Positions 8,376-17,256 are shown, numbered from the stretch's first letter. The stretch is DNA of 32,782 bases from Deltaproteobacteria bacterium (GCA_018668695.1 JABJBS010000247.1:1-32782); one strand, 5' to 3'. Numbers and translations are program-made. Notes: generated by a model not told the origin, from the letters alone.

Positions 8376-8909
8376 TCAGCGACGGTGCAACTCGTAGTTG
8401 TGCCACGCCTTCTTTGACTCTTCTAAATCCGACTTGAGATCTTTGCAGTCTTCATCGCTTTCAAGCAACGAAGCATCAATCTTCTCAATAAGCCCAACCA
8501 GGGCATCGCCCATCTCAACACTTGCTCGCACAAGTGTCTCCAGGCGGACCGTGACCGGTTCGAAGATATAATCTTCTACCTCAAGTTCGGTTCCTTCAAA
8601 GAGGCTTATTTCAACGCCACCACCAGCAGGCATAAATGCAAAGCACTGTTCGCTGTTGCGAAATGGAATCGTTTCCGAGTCCCCTGCGATGATCCATTGA
8701 AGTTTTCGTAGCCATTGACCAGCCAAGCGTATCAGCGGTTCGCTGTAATCACCTGAGTCTTTAACGGCTGAAGTAGCGACGAGAATCCGACCTTCCTCGC
8801 GTACAATGTCCGCAAGTTTGTCCTGATGAGATTCAAAGTCACTGGCCAGCGTTTCAACGGTGAAGCGCTGGTCGTCCAATTCAAATTCTAAATTTAGTTG
8901 AAATTCCAT
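8376..8909 (-). CDS. Hypothetical protein, 177 aa
   Basis: I do not recognise this family. The product starts MEFQLNLEFELDDQRF, a beta-rich opening, and continues as a mixed alpha/beta acidic protein with two Trp-containing helices (LAGQWLRKLQWIIAG). The C-terminal 60 residues, from about 117, are strongly helical and charged (LVGLIEKIDASLLESDEDCKD, then LEESKKAWHNYELHRR) and may form a coiled coil. There is no signal peptide or membrane segment. The codon pattern and the clean frame support a real gene. It lies 92 bases upstream of lysC on the same strand, so they might be co-transcribed, but nothing links them in function. Confidence 0.65.
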   Translation of the reverse strand: MEFQLNLEFELDDQRFTVETLASDFESHQDKLADIVREEGRILVATSAVKDSGDYSEPLIRLAGQWLRKLQWIIAGDSETIPFRNSEQCFAFMPAGGGVEISLFEGTELEVEDYIFEPVTVRLETLVRASVEMGDALVGLIEKIDASLLESDEDCKDLKSDLEESKKAWHNYELHRR

Positions 8910-9006
8910 CTTAGTGATGCGTTTAAAGGCCTTTTTAGGGTTTTAATTCTCTTCCACCATACTGAAATCAAGCCGGGACGGTCAAGCCATGATCTCATGA
9001 ACTGAC

Positions 9007-10194
9007 CTAGAGCGGGTCTTTAAAGGCCGCTTCTTCCTCTAAATAAAGAGTTTTCATGCGAGATAACGCCCTTTCCAATTGGATAAGCCAGCTTTCGCTA
9101 CTTTGAAGCCTTTTCCCCAATTTTAAAGATTTTTCGTAAATCCGGATGGCCTTTTTGAGTAATACAATCACCTTTCGGCGCACTTCCTCGTCATAAAGCT
9201 CTATCTGGTCTTCGCTTAGCTCCTCGGGAGGCTCAAAAGAAACGATGGTTTGATAAAGGTCCTCGTATAAATCACCCAATCGGTAACCAGCAGCGGCCAT
9301 GGTGTGGCCGTCACCAAATCGAATCGAACGCAGGTAGCGATTTTGAGCCGTCAGTAAAAATCCACACTTGGTTTCAAGCCGCTCTCGTAGCAGTTCAATA
9401 GGGTAGCTTAATTCCACCGCCTCATATTTTTTCCGCGTCATTTCCCCGAGGCGAAAAGCTGCTTCTGCAGCCATCGTCCTGTCGCCGCCGATTCCTCGTT
9501 GCAAACGTCGATAAAGACTTAAAACTCTTGAATAAGCAGACTCAGCCAAAGTGGTTTCACCAGCTCCCTCGAAGGTAATCCCCTTGCCCAGCTGAATTTC
9601 CATCCGGTCTTGCTCATCAATCCACTCTAAACTGACAAGATTCTCAAAAGCGTAAACCGCGTCCCACCAGCGTTCGAGCTTGGCAAAGCAGACCCCCAAA
9701 CGCATAAACGTATCAAAATAAAGCTGGTCCTCGTCGATTGGCATTCCATCGTAGAGCTTAATCACCTGCTCATAGTACCCAATGGCCTCAGCCCACTTTT
9801 CTTTGTCTTCATGAAGCATACCAAGGTTGAAGAGACTCACCTGCTGGTAATCCACATTATCAAACTCTTCAATCAGCTTCTTATAAAGTACAATCGCAAG
9901 CGCCGACTCCTTACGGCGCTCGGCTTCCCCAGCGAGATGAAAAAGCCTTGGGGCATCGTATACCTTTTCTAGAATAATGGGGTCCGGAGTCATGCGGATG
10001 ACGGTTCCCGGCATCGATATTTTTTGCACACCTGCGGGGCCTGAATGAACTCGCGACCGAGTTTGAGTCGTCGCACAGCCCCAAAGCGTTGCCAGCAAAC
10101 AGCAAATCGTCATGATATGAAAACAGGGTTGAGCCGGCACTTTTTGGAAGTGTTTAAAGCCTGTAGCTAGGGATTTGCTGAAAGAGTCGGTCAT
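9007..10194 (-). CDS. TPR-repeat lipoprotein
   Basis: Near the start is a lipoprotein signal: a basic stretch (FKHFQK), a hydrophobic run and the lipobox LWGC, so the mature protein would be lipidated on that Cys. The rest is a helical repeat protein with several TPR units, such as FHLAGEAERRKESALAIVLY, VSLFNLGMLHEDKEKWAEAI, TFMRLGVCFAKLERWWDAVY and a later YRLGDLYEDLY. Start choice is uncertain: an in-frame TTG at 10242 has a purine-rich GAAGTGA before it, while the ATG at 10194 gives a more normal signal length; the ATG is preferred. It follows the UDG gene by at most 60 bases and is probably in its operon. An envelope-assembly or scaffold role is inferred from the fold class only. Confidence 0.82.
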   Translation of the reverse strand: MTDSFSKSLATGFKHFQKVPAQPCFHIMTICCLLATLWGCATTQTRSRVHSGPAGVQKISMPGTVIRMTPDPIILEKVYDAPRLFHLAGEAERRKESALAIVLYKKLIEEFDNVDYQQVSLFNLGMLHEDKEKWAEAIGYYEQVIKLYDGMPIDEDQLYFDTFMRLGVCFAKLERWWDAVYAFENLVSLEWIDEQDRMEIQLGKGITFEGAGETTLAESAYSRVLSLYRRLQRGIGGDRTMAAEAAFRLGEMTRKKYEAVELSYPIELLRERLETKCGFLLTAQNRYLRSIRFGDGHTMAAAGYRLGDLYEDLYQTIVSFEPPEELSEDQIELYDEEVRRKVIVLLKKAIRIYEKSLKLGKRLQSSESWLIQLERALSRMKTLYLEEEAAFKDPL

Positions 10195-10252
10195 CGAGAC
10201 GACTGTATCGCCAGACTCGGTAAACCCCAAATCAGAGTTCAATCACTTCGTG

Positions 10253-11065
10253 CTATGAACCGGGCCGCTTTAAACCGAGGCGGTGCATGACAACCTGAAG
10301 ATCCATCCAAACAGGTTTCTTTTTAGCAGCATCACGTAAAAGCTCGTTGGGATGAAAAGTTGGCATCACAGCCACGCCCTCAGACTCACACCACTGCCCT
10401 CGCATCTTAGAAATCGGCGTGTTGTCACCGAGTAAGAGCTCGGTCGCGAATTCCCCGAAAGTCACAATCACTTCTGGACGAATCACATCTATCTGTTGGC
10501 TTAGGACCGCTTTACAAGCGTCTGGTGAGACCGACTCAGTCTGATTTTGGCGAGCGCGCCGCCGTTTCACAACATTTGTAAGGTACACGTCAGAGCGCTC
10601 AAGGCCCATGGCTTGAATCATCTTCGTTAAGAGATCTCCGGCCGGTCCCACAAAGGGTTCACCCAAAAGCTCTACATCTCGTCTTGGTGCCTCGCCTACA
10701 AACATCAATCGCGCATTCGGATTACCCGCTCCTAAGACCAAATTACTTTGAGCTTGATGCAGTGGGCTGAGCTTGGAATCGCCGGATTGCCCGGAGCTTG
10801 CGACCGCCGAGTCGTTTTGACCAGGCAGCTTAGCACCGCCTTTTAGCATGCGAGCCAGCTCTTCTCGGGCTTGCTCAGGAGCCGAGCCGTGGCTTCCCCC
10901 CAGACTTCCAACTTCAGCTTCCGCCGGCGATGCACTCGACCGAGCTTTTCGAGGCCTTAAAACTTTGTCGTCGATTTCGAGTGCTTGCAAACCAAGCTCA
11001 CGCTGAAACACCAACGCTTCACGTAGGTCGCTCAACAGCGAATGCACCATGGCTTGTTCACTCAT
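10253..11065 (-). CDS. Uracil-DNA glycosylase, family 4-like, lacking most Fe-S cysteines
   Basis: The C-terminal two thirds match family 4 (UDGa-type) uracil-DNA glycosylases, which remove uracil from DNA in base excision repair. Seen are [20 protein letters not shown] (124-143), [10 protein letters not shown] (158-167), the core [18 protein letters not shown] and the late motif TFHPNELLR (236-244). The first 95 residues are a low-complexity extension. Family 4 enzymes normally hold a 4Fe-4S cluster with four Cys: a CxxC before PLH, one in KCRPP and one further on. Here these read SKLS (S97, S100), KRRRA (R168) and C184, so only the last remains. Cluster loss, and perhaps altered activity, is therefore likely. 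The ATG overlaps the previous gene by 8 bases. Confidence 0.85.
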   Translation of the reverse strand: MSEQAMVHSLLSDLREALVFQRELGLQALEIDDKVLRPRKARSSASPAEAEVGSLGGSHGSAPEQAREELARMLKGGAKLPGQNDSAVASSGQSGDSKLSPLHQAQSNLVLGAGNPNARLMFVGEAPRRDVELLGEPFVGPAGDLLTKMIQAMGLERSDVYLTNVVKRRRARQNQTESVSPDACKAVLSQQIDVIRPEVIVTFGEFATELLLGDNTPISKMRGQWCESEGVAVMPTFHPNELLRDAAKKKPVWMDLQVVMHRLGLKRPGS

Positions 11066-11630
11066 ACTCTACCCCAAAAACTAAATGCCGAAGCTTTGCT
11101 ACCGGCAACTCGAAACGTTCTTCTAACACTTCCCAGACCAGCTGGGAAAGGCGACCACCCGGTGGTTTCGCAATCAGCCCTAAAAGTTTTGTTCCGCGAT
11201 AAGGCACCGGCCAATCGCCAATAGAGTAAAAAGTACCTTCGGCTTCCCGCCAATCATTCTCAAGGCTCGCCAATGGCACTGATTTTACATTGTTTTTCCC
11301 AAGCCAGGCTTTAACCGCCAGTGCTTGCTTCAACAACGCATGGTATTCCCAACACACCTGAGCCCAATCGGGGAGATCAACGGGCCCAGCTGGAATTCTT
11401 TCAAGTATCTCCAGCCTTTGTTCAAGCGCCTGTGAGGATTGAGTGTCTAGCTCTTTGAGAGCTCCTGGAAAAGCATCAGCCAGAGCTTTTGAACTCTCCC
11501 TGCGCTGCCTCGCGGGCTCACCGCTCAGCTTAAAAACTCCACGAGATTCAAGGGCTTCACGCTCAAGACGCATCATCAGCATGAGGCGATATTTTTGTTC
11601 TAGCGCCAGTTTAATCTCATTGCCCGTCAT
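11058..11630 (-). CDS. Hypothetical protein, 190 aa
   Basis: I do not recognise this family. The start is placed at the ATG at 11630, where GAGGGAG precedes it at ideal spacing; the frame is open further upstream but without a ribosome site. The N-terminal half is helical and charged (MTGNEIKLALEQKYRLMLMM, then a long run of Arg/Glu/Ala), and the middle has a Trp-rich segment (DWAQVCWEYHALLKQALAVK). The C-terminal part (EGTFYSIGDWPVPYRG, then a Leu/Val-rich end) looks like a small folded domain. There is no signal or membrane segment. Its last 8 bases overlap the UDG start, so it heads an operon with the UDG and the TPR lipoprotein. A link to DNA repair is possible but not shown. Confidence 0.65.
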   Translation of the reverse strand: MTGNEIKLALEQKYRLMLMMRLEREALESRGVFKLSGEPARQRRESSKALADAFPGALKELDTQSSQALEQRLEILERIPAGPVDLPDWAQVCWEYHALLKQALAVKAWLGKNNVKSVPLASLENDWREAEGTFYSIGDWPVPYRGTKLLGLIAKPPGGRLSQLVWEVLEERFELPVAKLRHLVFGVEYE

Positions 11631-11700
11631 CACTCCCTCGTACCGAGAGTGTAAGCCCAGTGCAATAGGCCCTAAGTGCGTAAAATTTTTCACAGTTTTG

Positions 11701-11708
11701 ATTATATA
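11701..11708 (-). promoter_or_regulatory. Possible -10 element for the unknown/UDG/lipoprotein operon
   Basis: On the minus strand TATATAAT contains a perfect TATAAT (11706-11701), about 70 bases before the ATG at 11630, in an AT-rich spacer between divergent operons. No good TTGACA-like -35 is seen 16-18 bases upstream, so the call is weak. Confidence 0.25.
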
Positions 11709-11794
11709 TCGAAGCTTATGAGGGCTTTTCCTTATGCTCCACCTTGTATATGTATGGCTAAGGCTCACCTAATTAACTGAGGACTTGTAAACTC

Positions 11795-12211
11795 GTGATC
11801 AGTACCGTTGAAAAAGTGTTGTTTCTAAAAGGCGTCGACCTTTTCAAAAACATCCCCGGTGAAGAACTCACCCACATCGCTCGGATTACTGACGAAGTGG
11901 AATACGGAACTGAATCAACTATCTTCGCAGAAGGTGACCAAGGCGATGCAATGTACCTGATTGTTGAAGGTAATGTGCGCGTCCATGCCGGCTCACAGCA
12001 GCTCGCTGAACTGGGTACCAAACAATGCTTCGGAGAAATGTCCATTCTTGATGCGGAACCTCGCTCGGCTTCGGTGACAGCACTCTCAGAACTTATCCTT
12101 CTCAAAATCCTAAACAGCGATTTTGGAGAAATTCTAAACGAAAAACCAGAAATCTCGCAGGGAATCATAAAGGTTCTTACCCGGCGTCTACGCGAGGCCA
12201 ACAAACGCTAA
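11795..12211 (+). CDS. Single-domain cyclic-nucleotide-binding protein
   Basis: The 138-residue product is essentially one cNMP-binding (CAP_ED) domain. It starts with the usual helix (VEKVLFLKGVDLFKNIPGEE), has the beta-roll (ESTIFAEGDQGDAMYLIVEG) and the phosphate-binding cassette CFGEMSILDAEPRSAS, whose Glu and Arg normally contact the ribose and cyclic phosphate. There is no C-terminal DNA-binding domain, so it is not a Crp-type transcription factor; it more likely acts on a partner protein. Start is a GTG with GAGGA a little far upstream (11 bases). plsB begins 52 bases downstream in the same direction, which suggests cyclic-nucleotide control of the acyltransferase, as an inference. The ligand (cAMP or cGMP) is unknown. 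Confidence 0.9.
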   Translation: MISTVEKVLFLKGVDLFKNIPGEELTHIARITDEVEYGTESTIFAEGDQGDAMYLIVEGNVRVHAGSQQLAELGTKQCFGEMSILDAEPRSASVTALSELILLKILNSDFGEILNEKPEISQGIIKVLTRRLREANKR

Positions 12212-12263
12212 ACGCGTCCGCGGCTGCGACTTTTATCAACGAAAAGCTTTAACGAAGTAAATC

Positions 12264-14888
12264 ATGAACACTCCAAGCCCGCAGAGCTCTCAGCCATCAA
12301 CCGAGCCCAGTGATGCACCCATGATGCACACACGGTACAGTAAAATTCTTCAATGGTTCTTCGGCCGTCTTTTCGATGGCATTGATTATCCCCAGCAGTC
12401 CGCTGACGAAATCAACGCACTGGCCAAAGATGGCATTGTCGTTTACGTGGCAAGAGCACCCTCCGCGTGGCTCTACCTTTACCTAAACCACGCACTGCGA
12501 AAGTTAGGGCTTCCCCTGGCGCAATATGTTGCTGGATTTAGCTTCGTACTCTGGCAACCCATCAGTAAGCTTTGGCGCTGGTGGCTTAAGCGAAGCGACC
12601 CGCCCAACGGACCTTGGCGTGAGAGCTATCAATCATCGACACCTGGTGCTGAAGAAGCTCGCTACGCAGACGCAGTATTAAGAGGACAAACTTCCTTTCT
12701 GATGCTGCAACCCAGAAGCGGTATCAAAATGCGACGCAAAGGAGGCCCCAATAACTTCGTGCGGGCTCTCGTTGCAGTTCAGCGTGTTATCGACAAACCG
12801 ATTTATATTATTCCACACGTTCTCACCGACCGAGCATTCAGTGGTTCTACCGGCAAACTGGCCAAGCGGATTTTTGGCGGTCGCCGTCAACCTGGGTCAC
12901 TTCGAGAGATGGCAATACGCGTATCTACGCTGAAAACAGCCACCATCCGCACCGGTACCGTGGTCAACCTACAAGAGTTTTTAAACGGCCAAGAAGAGGC
13001 CGAGGATTTAAAACTCGCTCGTAAGCTAAGCCATGAACTCAGTAAACGCCTCACCGAAGAAGAGCGCGTGATTGCCGGACCTGAAATTCCAGATCACGAA
13101 ACTATGGCGCGTCACGTATTGCGAGAACCCTTTCTTCGAGATGTCATTCGGGATGAGGCCAAACGCTCCGGCCGTACCGAGGCAGCGATTGAGAAACGAG
13201 CCGGGTCTTACGTCAAAGAAATTGCCGCCCGCTACAACGTCAACATGCTTCGCTTTTTAGAGGGCATGATTTCAATCTTGTTCAACCGGATTTACGACGG
13301 CGTTTACTTTGACTCCGAAGGCTACGCCAAGCTCACAGAAGCTGCGCGTAAAGGGCCACTTATCTTTTGCCCATGTCATAGAAGCCACGTGGATTACCTG
13401 GCCCTCTCCCACACTCTCTGGCGCAATGGCATGATGCCTCCTCATATTGCTGCCGGCATCAACCTCTCATTTTTTCCAATGGGATTGATATTCCGAGGTT
13501 GCGGAGCCTTCTTCCTTAGACGATCGTTTCGAGACAACGCACTCTACGGTGCCGTGTTCAAAGCCTATATGTATGAGGTTCTGCACACGGGTATCTCCAT
13601 CGAGTTTTTCCTTGAAGGAACCCGAACGAGAACCGGCAAGCTTCTCATGCCACGATACGGACTTCTCAATATGGTTGTCGACGCTTGGCGCCGAGGGGCC
13701 CAGGAAGACCTTCAATTCATTCCCGTCTCCATTGATTACGAAAAAATTATCGAGGCTGGCTCTTATGCTCGCGAGCTTCGCGGCGGCGAAAAGAAAAAAG
13801 AAGATATGGGTGCTTTGCTTCGCACCACCGGCGTACTTCGCTCTCGATATGGACGGCTTCATCTTCAATTTGGTGAACCGCTATCGATGCGTGAATTCGC
13901 AGAAAAATCGGACTTGGAGCAAAGTGCAGACCAGAGTCACGATGAGAGCTGGCGCAAGGGCGTCCAGCGGCTGGGCTTTGATATTCTCCATCGTATCTCT
14001 AAAGCATGCACAGTGACGCCAACAACCATTGCTGCCACAGTGCTCTTGAATCACCATGGCCGAGGTATTTCTCAATCAAGCCTCACCGAACAAAGTCAGT
14101 GGATGCTAGAATTTCTCGACGAAGAGTCCGCTCGGTTCTCGTCTCCTCTTCAGCACCAAGCAACACGCGAGGCTGCCGTTCTCGAGGCTGTCGAAAAGCT
14201 GGTTGATGATGGCACCGTTTCGGTTGAGCGTCCTGGGCGCGGCGACGCCGAACCTATTTACTATGTTTCTGAAGACCACCGAGTTGAGCTTGATTTCCCC
14301 AAGAATCAGAGCATCAACCACTTTGCACCATCGGCACTTATCGCGCGATGCCTCCTTAGAGACGATAAAGAAGAGGCTTCCTATGACGATGTTAAGGCGG
14401 GCGCAGATTTACTCTCGTCTATCTTCAAGCGTGAATTCGTTTTTCGAACCGATGTAAACTTCGATGTTGCATTTGACGAATGCCTCGCAACGCTTGCCGC
14501 GCGCGGTTACCTTGATGTCACTGAAAACAACACCATCATCATGCGTAATAAAGAGAAGCTGGCCCTACTCTCAGGTTTCTTAGATAGCTTCGTGGAGGCC
14601 TATTGGGCAACTCTTGGAGCGGTCACCGAGCTGCGCCGCTTCCCGCTCTGGGAAAAAGAACTAACAAACCGAGCGCTTGAGCAAACACGCCGAGCTTTCC
14701 TTGAAGGCAAACTCAAAAGACCTGAGGCAGCCAACAAGACCTTGATTGGGTCGGCTCTTAGCTGGCTGCAGGATAAGAAAGTTATCGTCATCCATGGCGG
14801 CGACAAGAAGCGCACCATCGCACTTAGCGAGGCTTACGCAGGACCAGAGCTCGATGCTCTCCAGGAAACTCTAAGCCGTTTTCTCTAG
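12264..14888 (+). CDS. plsB: Glycerol-3-phosphate acyltransferase
   Basis: The 874-residue protein matches E. coli PlsB (807 aa), the inner-membrane-associated enzyme that acylates the sn-1 position of glycerol-3-phosphate to begin phospholipid synthesis. The acyltransferase motifs are all present: block I HRSHVDY (372-378, catalytic His372 and Asp377), GAFFLRRSF (414-422), block III EGTRTRTG (451-458) and block IV IPVSIDY (486-492). The extended signature AAGINLSFFPMG and the ELRGGEKKKE segment are also PlsB-like. The N-terminal 330 residues include the PlsB-type GIVVYVARAPSAWLYLYLNH; residues 540-874 form the C-terminal helical part. It probably shares an operon with the cNMP-binding gene upstream. 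The last 18 bases overlap a convergent gene. Confidence 0.95.
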   Translation: MNTPSPQSSQPSTEPSDAPMMHTRYSKILQWFFGRLFDGIDYPQQSADEINALAKDGIVVYVARAPSAWLYLYLNHALRKLGLPLAQYVAGFSFVLWQPISKLWRWWLKRSDPPNGPWRESYQSSTPGAEEARYADAVLRGQTSFLMLQPRSGIKMRRKGGPNNFVRALVAVQRVIDKPIYIIPHVLTDRAFSGSTGKLAKRIFGGRRQPGSLREMAIRVSTLKTATIRTGTVVNLQEFLNGQEEAEDLKLARKLSHELSKRLTEEERVIAGPEIPDHETMARHVLREPFLRDVIRDEAKRSGRTEAAIEKRAGSYVKEIAARYNVNMLRFLEGMISILFNRIYDGVYFDSEGYAKLTEAARKGPLIFCPCHRSHVDYLALSHTLWRNGMMPPHIAAGINLSFFPMGLIFRGCGAFFLRRSFRDNALYGAVFKAYMYEVLHTGISIEFFLEGTRTRTGKLLMPRYGLLNMVVDAWRRGAQEDLQFIPVSIDYEKIIEAGSYARELRGGEKKKEDMGALLRTTGVLRSRYGRLHLQFGEPLSMREFAEKSDLEQSADQSHDESWRKGVQRLGFDILHRISKACTVTPTTIAATVLLNHHGRGISQSSLTEQSQWMLEFLDEESARFSSPLQHQATREAAVLEAVEKLVDDGTVSVERPGRGDAEPIYYVSEDHRVELDFPKNQSINHFAPSALIARCLLRDDKEEASYDDVKAGADLLSSIFKREFVFRTDVNFDVAFDECLATLAARGYLDVTENNTIIMRNKEKLALLSGFLDSFVEAYWATLGAVTELRRFPLWEKELTNRALEQTRRAFLEGKLKRPEAANKTLIGSALSWLQDKKVIVIHGGDKKRTIALSEAYAGPELDALQETLSRFL

Positions 14889-15668
14889 TGCGTTTTCAAT
14901 AATTGATACGAGGGCATCCAAACCGTCCGTGAGAGCAGCTGGCCCTGGTTGCAAAATCAATGTGCTGTTGATTTCATGAACTTGGTTATTTTTTATTGCT
15001 GGGATTGAGTCCCAGCCATCTCGTTCAAGTATCTCTTGCTTCTTTACCATTTTACCGCACCAAGAACCGATAATGATATCCGGCGCTCTTTCCACAACAT
15101 CTGCAGGATTGATAATTCTACCCTTGGCCAGACCGGCTTCTCGAAGCTCTTTAAAAATATCCTCACCACCTGCTATTTCAATGAGTTCAGACACCCAGCG
15201 AATGGTCGAAATCATCGGGTCAGGCCACTCTTCGAAATAAACCTTCAGACGCTTGGGGTAGCGCTTGGTTCGAGCCTGAATCTTCGTAATGCGTTCCTGG
15301 TAGCTCTCCACCAATGACTTGGCCTCTTGGCTGCGCCCCACGAAAGCACCGGTGGTTATAATTGCACGGTAAATCTCATCGAGACTGCGCTGATTAAACG
15401 TCATCACCGTATGGCCACGCTTGACCAGTTCACGGGTGATATCAGCTTGGATGTCGGAAAAGGCCAAGATTAGGTCTGGGCTCAGAGCTTCAATCTTTGG
15501 AATATCTGCATCTACAAATGCGCTTACCTTGGGCTTATTTTTTCGAGCCTCGGGTGGCCGATAAGTAAATCCAGAGATTCCAATGATTCGGTCTTCCTCA
15601 CCTAAGAGGTAAAGAGTTTCAGTGGTTTCTTCCGTAAGGCATATGATTCGTTTTGGATAAAGCGACAC
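14871..15668 (-). CDS. BtuF-like ABC-type binding protein without signal peptide
   Basis: The 265-residue product belongs to the cobalamin/iron-type periplasmic binding protein fold (BtuF-like): RIICLTEETTETLYLLGEED at the start, KPKVSAFVDADIPKIEALSP, DLILAFSDIQ, a long linking helix, then ERAPDIIIGSWCGK and the C-terminal LILQPGPAALTDGLDAL. Unlike usual family members it begins directly at the first beta strand with no signal peptide, so it appears cytoplasmic. No permease or ATPase gene is adjacent. GTG start with GGAAG five bases upstream. It is the last gene of the pyrD operon (17-base gap) and overlaps the plsB end by 18 bases. The ligand is unknown; corrinoid binding is only a family-level guess. 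Confidence 0.82.
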   Translation of the reverse strand: MSLYPKRIICLTEETTETLYLLGEEDRIIGISGFTYRPPEARKNKPKVSAFVDADIPKIEALSPDLILAFSDIQADITRELVKRGHTVMTFNQRSLDEIYRAIITTGAFVGRSQEAKSLVESYQERITKIQARTKRYPKRLKVYFEEWPDPMISTIRWVSELIEIAGGEDIFKELREAGLAKGRIINPADVVERAPDIIIGSWCGKMVKKQEILERDGWDSIPAIKNNQVHEINSTLILQPGPAALTDGLDALVSIIENALEKTA

Positions 15669-15685
15669 GAATGCTTCCTTAAAAT

Positions 15686-16738
15686 CTAAGCTGATTGCAG
15701 AGCTGCCCGAAACTCATCGAACGTATCGATTCCGCGCTTATTCATTTCTTTTAAGATGCCAGCGTTGATTCGTGAAACCAAGCCAGGCCCTTCGAAAATA
15801 AGTGCTGAGTAAATTTGTACCGCTTGGGCACCCGCGGCGATGGCTGCAATGGCGTCCTCTGCACTCGCAATACCGCCCACGCCAATAATCGGTAAATCCG
15901 TCATGCTCGATACAGCTCGAATCACCTCAAGCGAGCGTTTTGCCAGTGGCTTACCCGACATACCGCCTGCGCCCACATCGGCAATGCCGTGGTGATCGAT
16001 GGTGGTATTCGTGGCGATAATTCCAGAAGCCCCGGCGTGCGTTGCAACGTCCACGGCATGCTTCAGGCCTTCGTCTGCCAAATCAGGTGCCAGTTTAACG
16101 AAAACCGGAATATCGCTGTGCGCTTTCACCTTTGCGGTGATGTCTTTTAGAAACTCGGGATCTTGGAGCTTTCGAAGCCCCGGCGTGTTTGGAGAACTTA
16201 CATTCACAACCAAATACTCGCAGTGTCCTGCAACACGTTTGGTGCTCGTCGCGTAATCCTCGGCAGCATCTTCAAGCGCTGTAATCTTCGACTTCCCAAG
16301 GTTTACGCCCAAGGGTACGCCAACCGATTTATCGCGGCTACCGAGTTCAACCAAGCGCTGCGCCAAAACCTCAGAGCCTTCGTTATTGAAGCCCATTCGG
16401 TTGACCAATGCGCCATGGCTGGGGAAGCGAAACATTCTTGGCTTTGGGTTTCCAGACTGAGCGTGCGCCGTCACTGTACCCATTTCAATGAAGCCAAACC
16501 CAAGGACTGGCCAAAAACGAGCCAGCACTCCATTTTTATCAAGGCCTGCAGCAAGCCCAACAGGCCCCGTAAGCTCCATACCGGCCAGATGCGTAGCCAA
16601 GCGTTTATCTGGTTTTCCGTAGGCAATAGTCGCCATCATACGACCCGCAGAGCCAGTTAAGCGCAGTATTTTAAACACTGAATTATGCGCCGTTTCGGCA
16701 TCAAATTGAAATAAAACAGGTCGAACCAAACTGTACAT
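15686..16738 (-). CDS. pyrD: Dihydroorotate dehydrogenase (quinone), class 2
   Basis: The 350-residue enzyme oxidises dihydroorotate to orotate in pyrimidine synthesis, with FMN and membrane quinone as acceptor. Class 2 features are the N-terminal helical stretch (YSLVRPVLFQFDAETAHNS) that contacts quinone, GLAAGLDKNG, NRMGFNNEG, and the catalytic segment NVSSPNTPGLR (179-189), where Ser182 aligns with the catalytic Cys of class 1 enzymes. FMN-binding parts include FVKLAPDL, IATNTT, GGMSGKPL and GVGGI. Length and motifs are typical. AGAGGAAAC precedes the ATG. It is 65 bases downstream of rimI and is followed closely by the BtuF-like gene. Confidence 0.96.
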   Translation of the reverse strand: MYSLVRPVLFQFDAETAHNSVFKILRLTGSAGRMMATIAYGKPDKRLATHLAGMELTGPVGLAAGLDKNGVLARFWPVLGFGFIEMGTVTAHAQSGNPKPRMFRFPSHGALVNRMGFNNEGSEVLAQRLVELGSRDKSVGVPLGVNLGKSKITALEDAAEDYATSTKRVAGHCEYLVVNVSSPNTPGLRKLQDPEFLKDITAKVKAHSDIPVFVKLAPDLADEGLKHAVDVATHAGASGIIATNTTIDHHGIADVGAGGMSGKPLAKRSLEVIRAVSSMTDLPIIGVGGIASAEDAIAAIAAGAQAVQIYSALIFEGPGLVSRINAGILKEMNKRGIDTFDEFRAALQSA

Positions 16739-16803
16739 GCGTGTTTCCTCTTTGGCAGTGTCCTACCTCCGCCACCCCGCTCTCGCAAGTGGAAGAGGAG
16801 CAC

Positions 16804-17256
16804 CTAAAGCGAGCGTGCGAGCACCAATGCGTCTTCTTGATCGGGCTGGTAATATCTCGCCCTACGGCCCACTTCACTGAATCCGAAGTTTTCGTAGAGA
16901 GTAATTGCGGGCAAGTTAGAAACACGAACCTCAAGGAAGAGGCGTTTGACCAACTCTTTTTTCATAGACGCAACCCACTCCCCTACCAAGGCGCGGCCCC
17001 AGCCCTTACGCCGCATTCCTTCGGCCACCACAATATTGAGAAGTTCGGCCTCACCCGCGACCACGCGCGTAATCAAGATAGCTTGGAGTCGGCTCACTTG
17101 ATCGAAGCCAAGCCAAATGGAGTCTTGGGGGTTTTGCAGAGTGTCCGCTAGGCTATCTGGAGTCCACCCGGTCCCAAGAGGTTGAGCCTCAACGAACTCC
17201 CTAAGAGGAGCCAGGTCGTCACCCTGCGCACGACGAATCAGCATCGCATCGGTCAC
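16804..17256 (-). CDS. rimI: Ribosomal protein S18 alanine N-acetyltransferase-like GNAT protein
   Basis: A 150-residue GNAT acetyltransferase that most resembles RimI, which acetylates the N-terminus of ribosomal protein S18. It has the RimI-style order: EAELLNIVVAEGMRRKGWGR (with the acetyl-CoA loop RRKGWGRA), LFLEVRVSNLPAITLYENFG and the closing GRRARYYQPDQEDALVLA. Start is GTG, overlapping the TGA of the upstream gene as GTGA. An ATG four codons later is possible. The substrate is inferred from the family; other GNAT targets cannot be excluded. Confidence 0.85.
   Translation of the reverse strand: MTDAMLIRRAQGDDLAPLREFVEAQPLGTGWTPDSLADTLQNPQDSIWLGFDQVSRLQAILITRVVAGEAELLNIVVAEGMRRKGWGRALVGEWVASMKKELVKRLFLEVRVSNLPAITLYENFGFSEVGRRARYYQPDQEDALVLARSL

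Noticed and set aside
11631-11768. N-terminal extension of the 190-aa unknown protein
   Set aside because: The frame is open, but the sequence lies in an AT-rich promoter-like spacer and the ATG at 11630 has a strong ribosome site.
13467-13868. Long frame antisense to plsB
   Set aside because: The plus-strand plsB reading is unambiguous; the antisense frame shows no known motif and is a by-product of codon bias.
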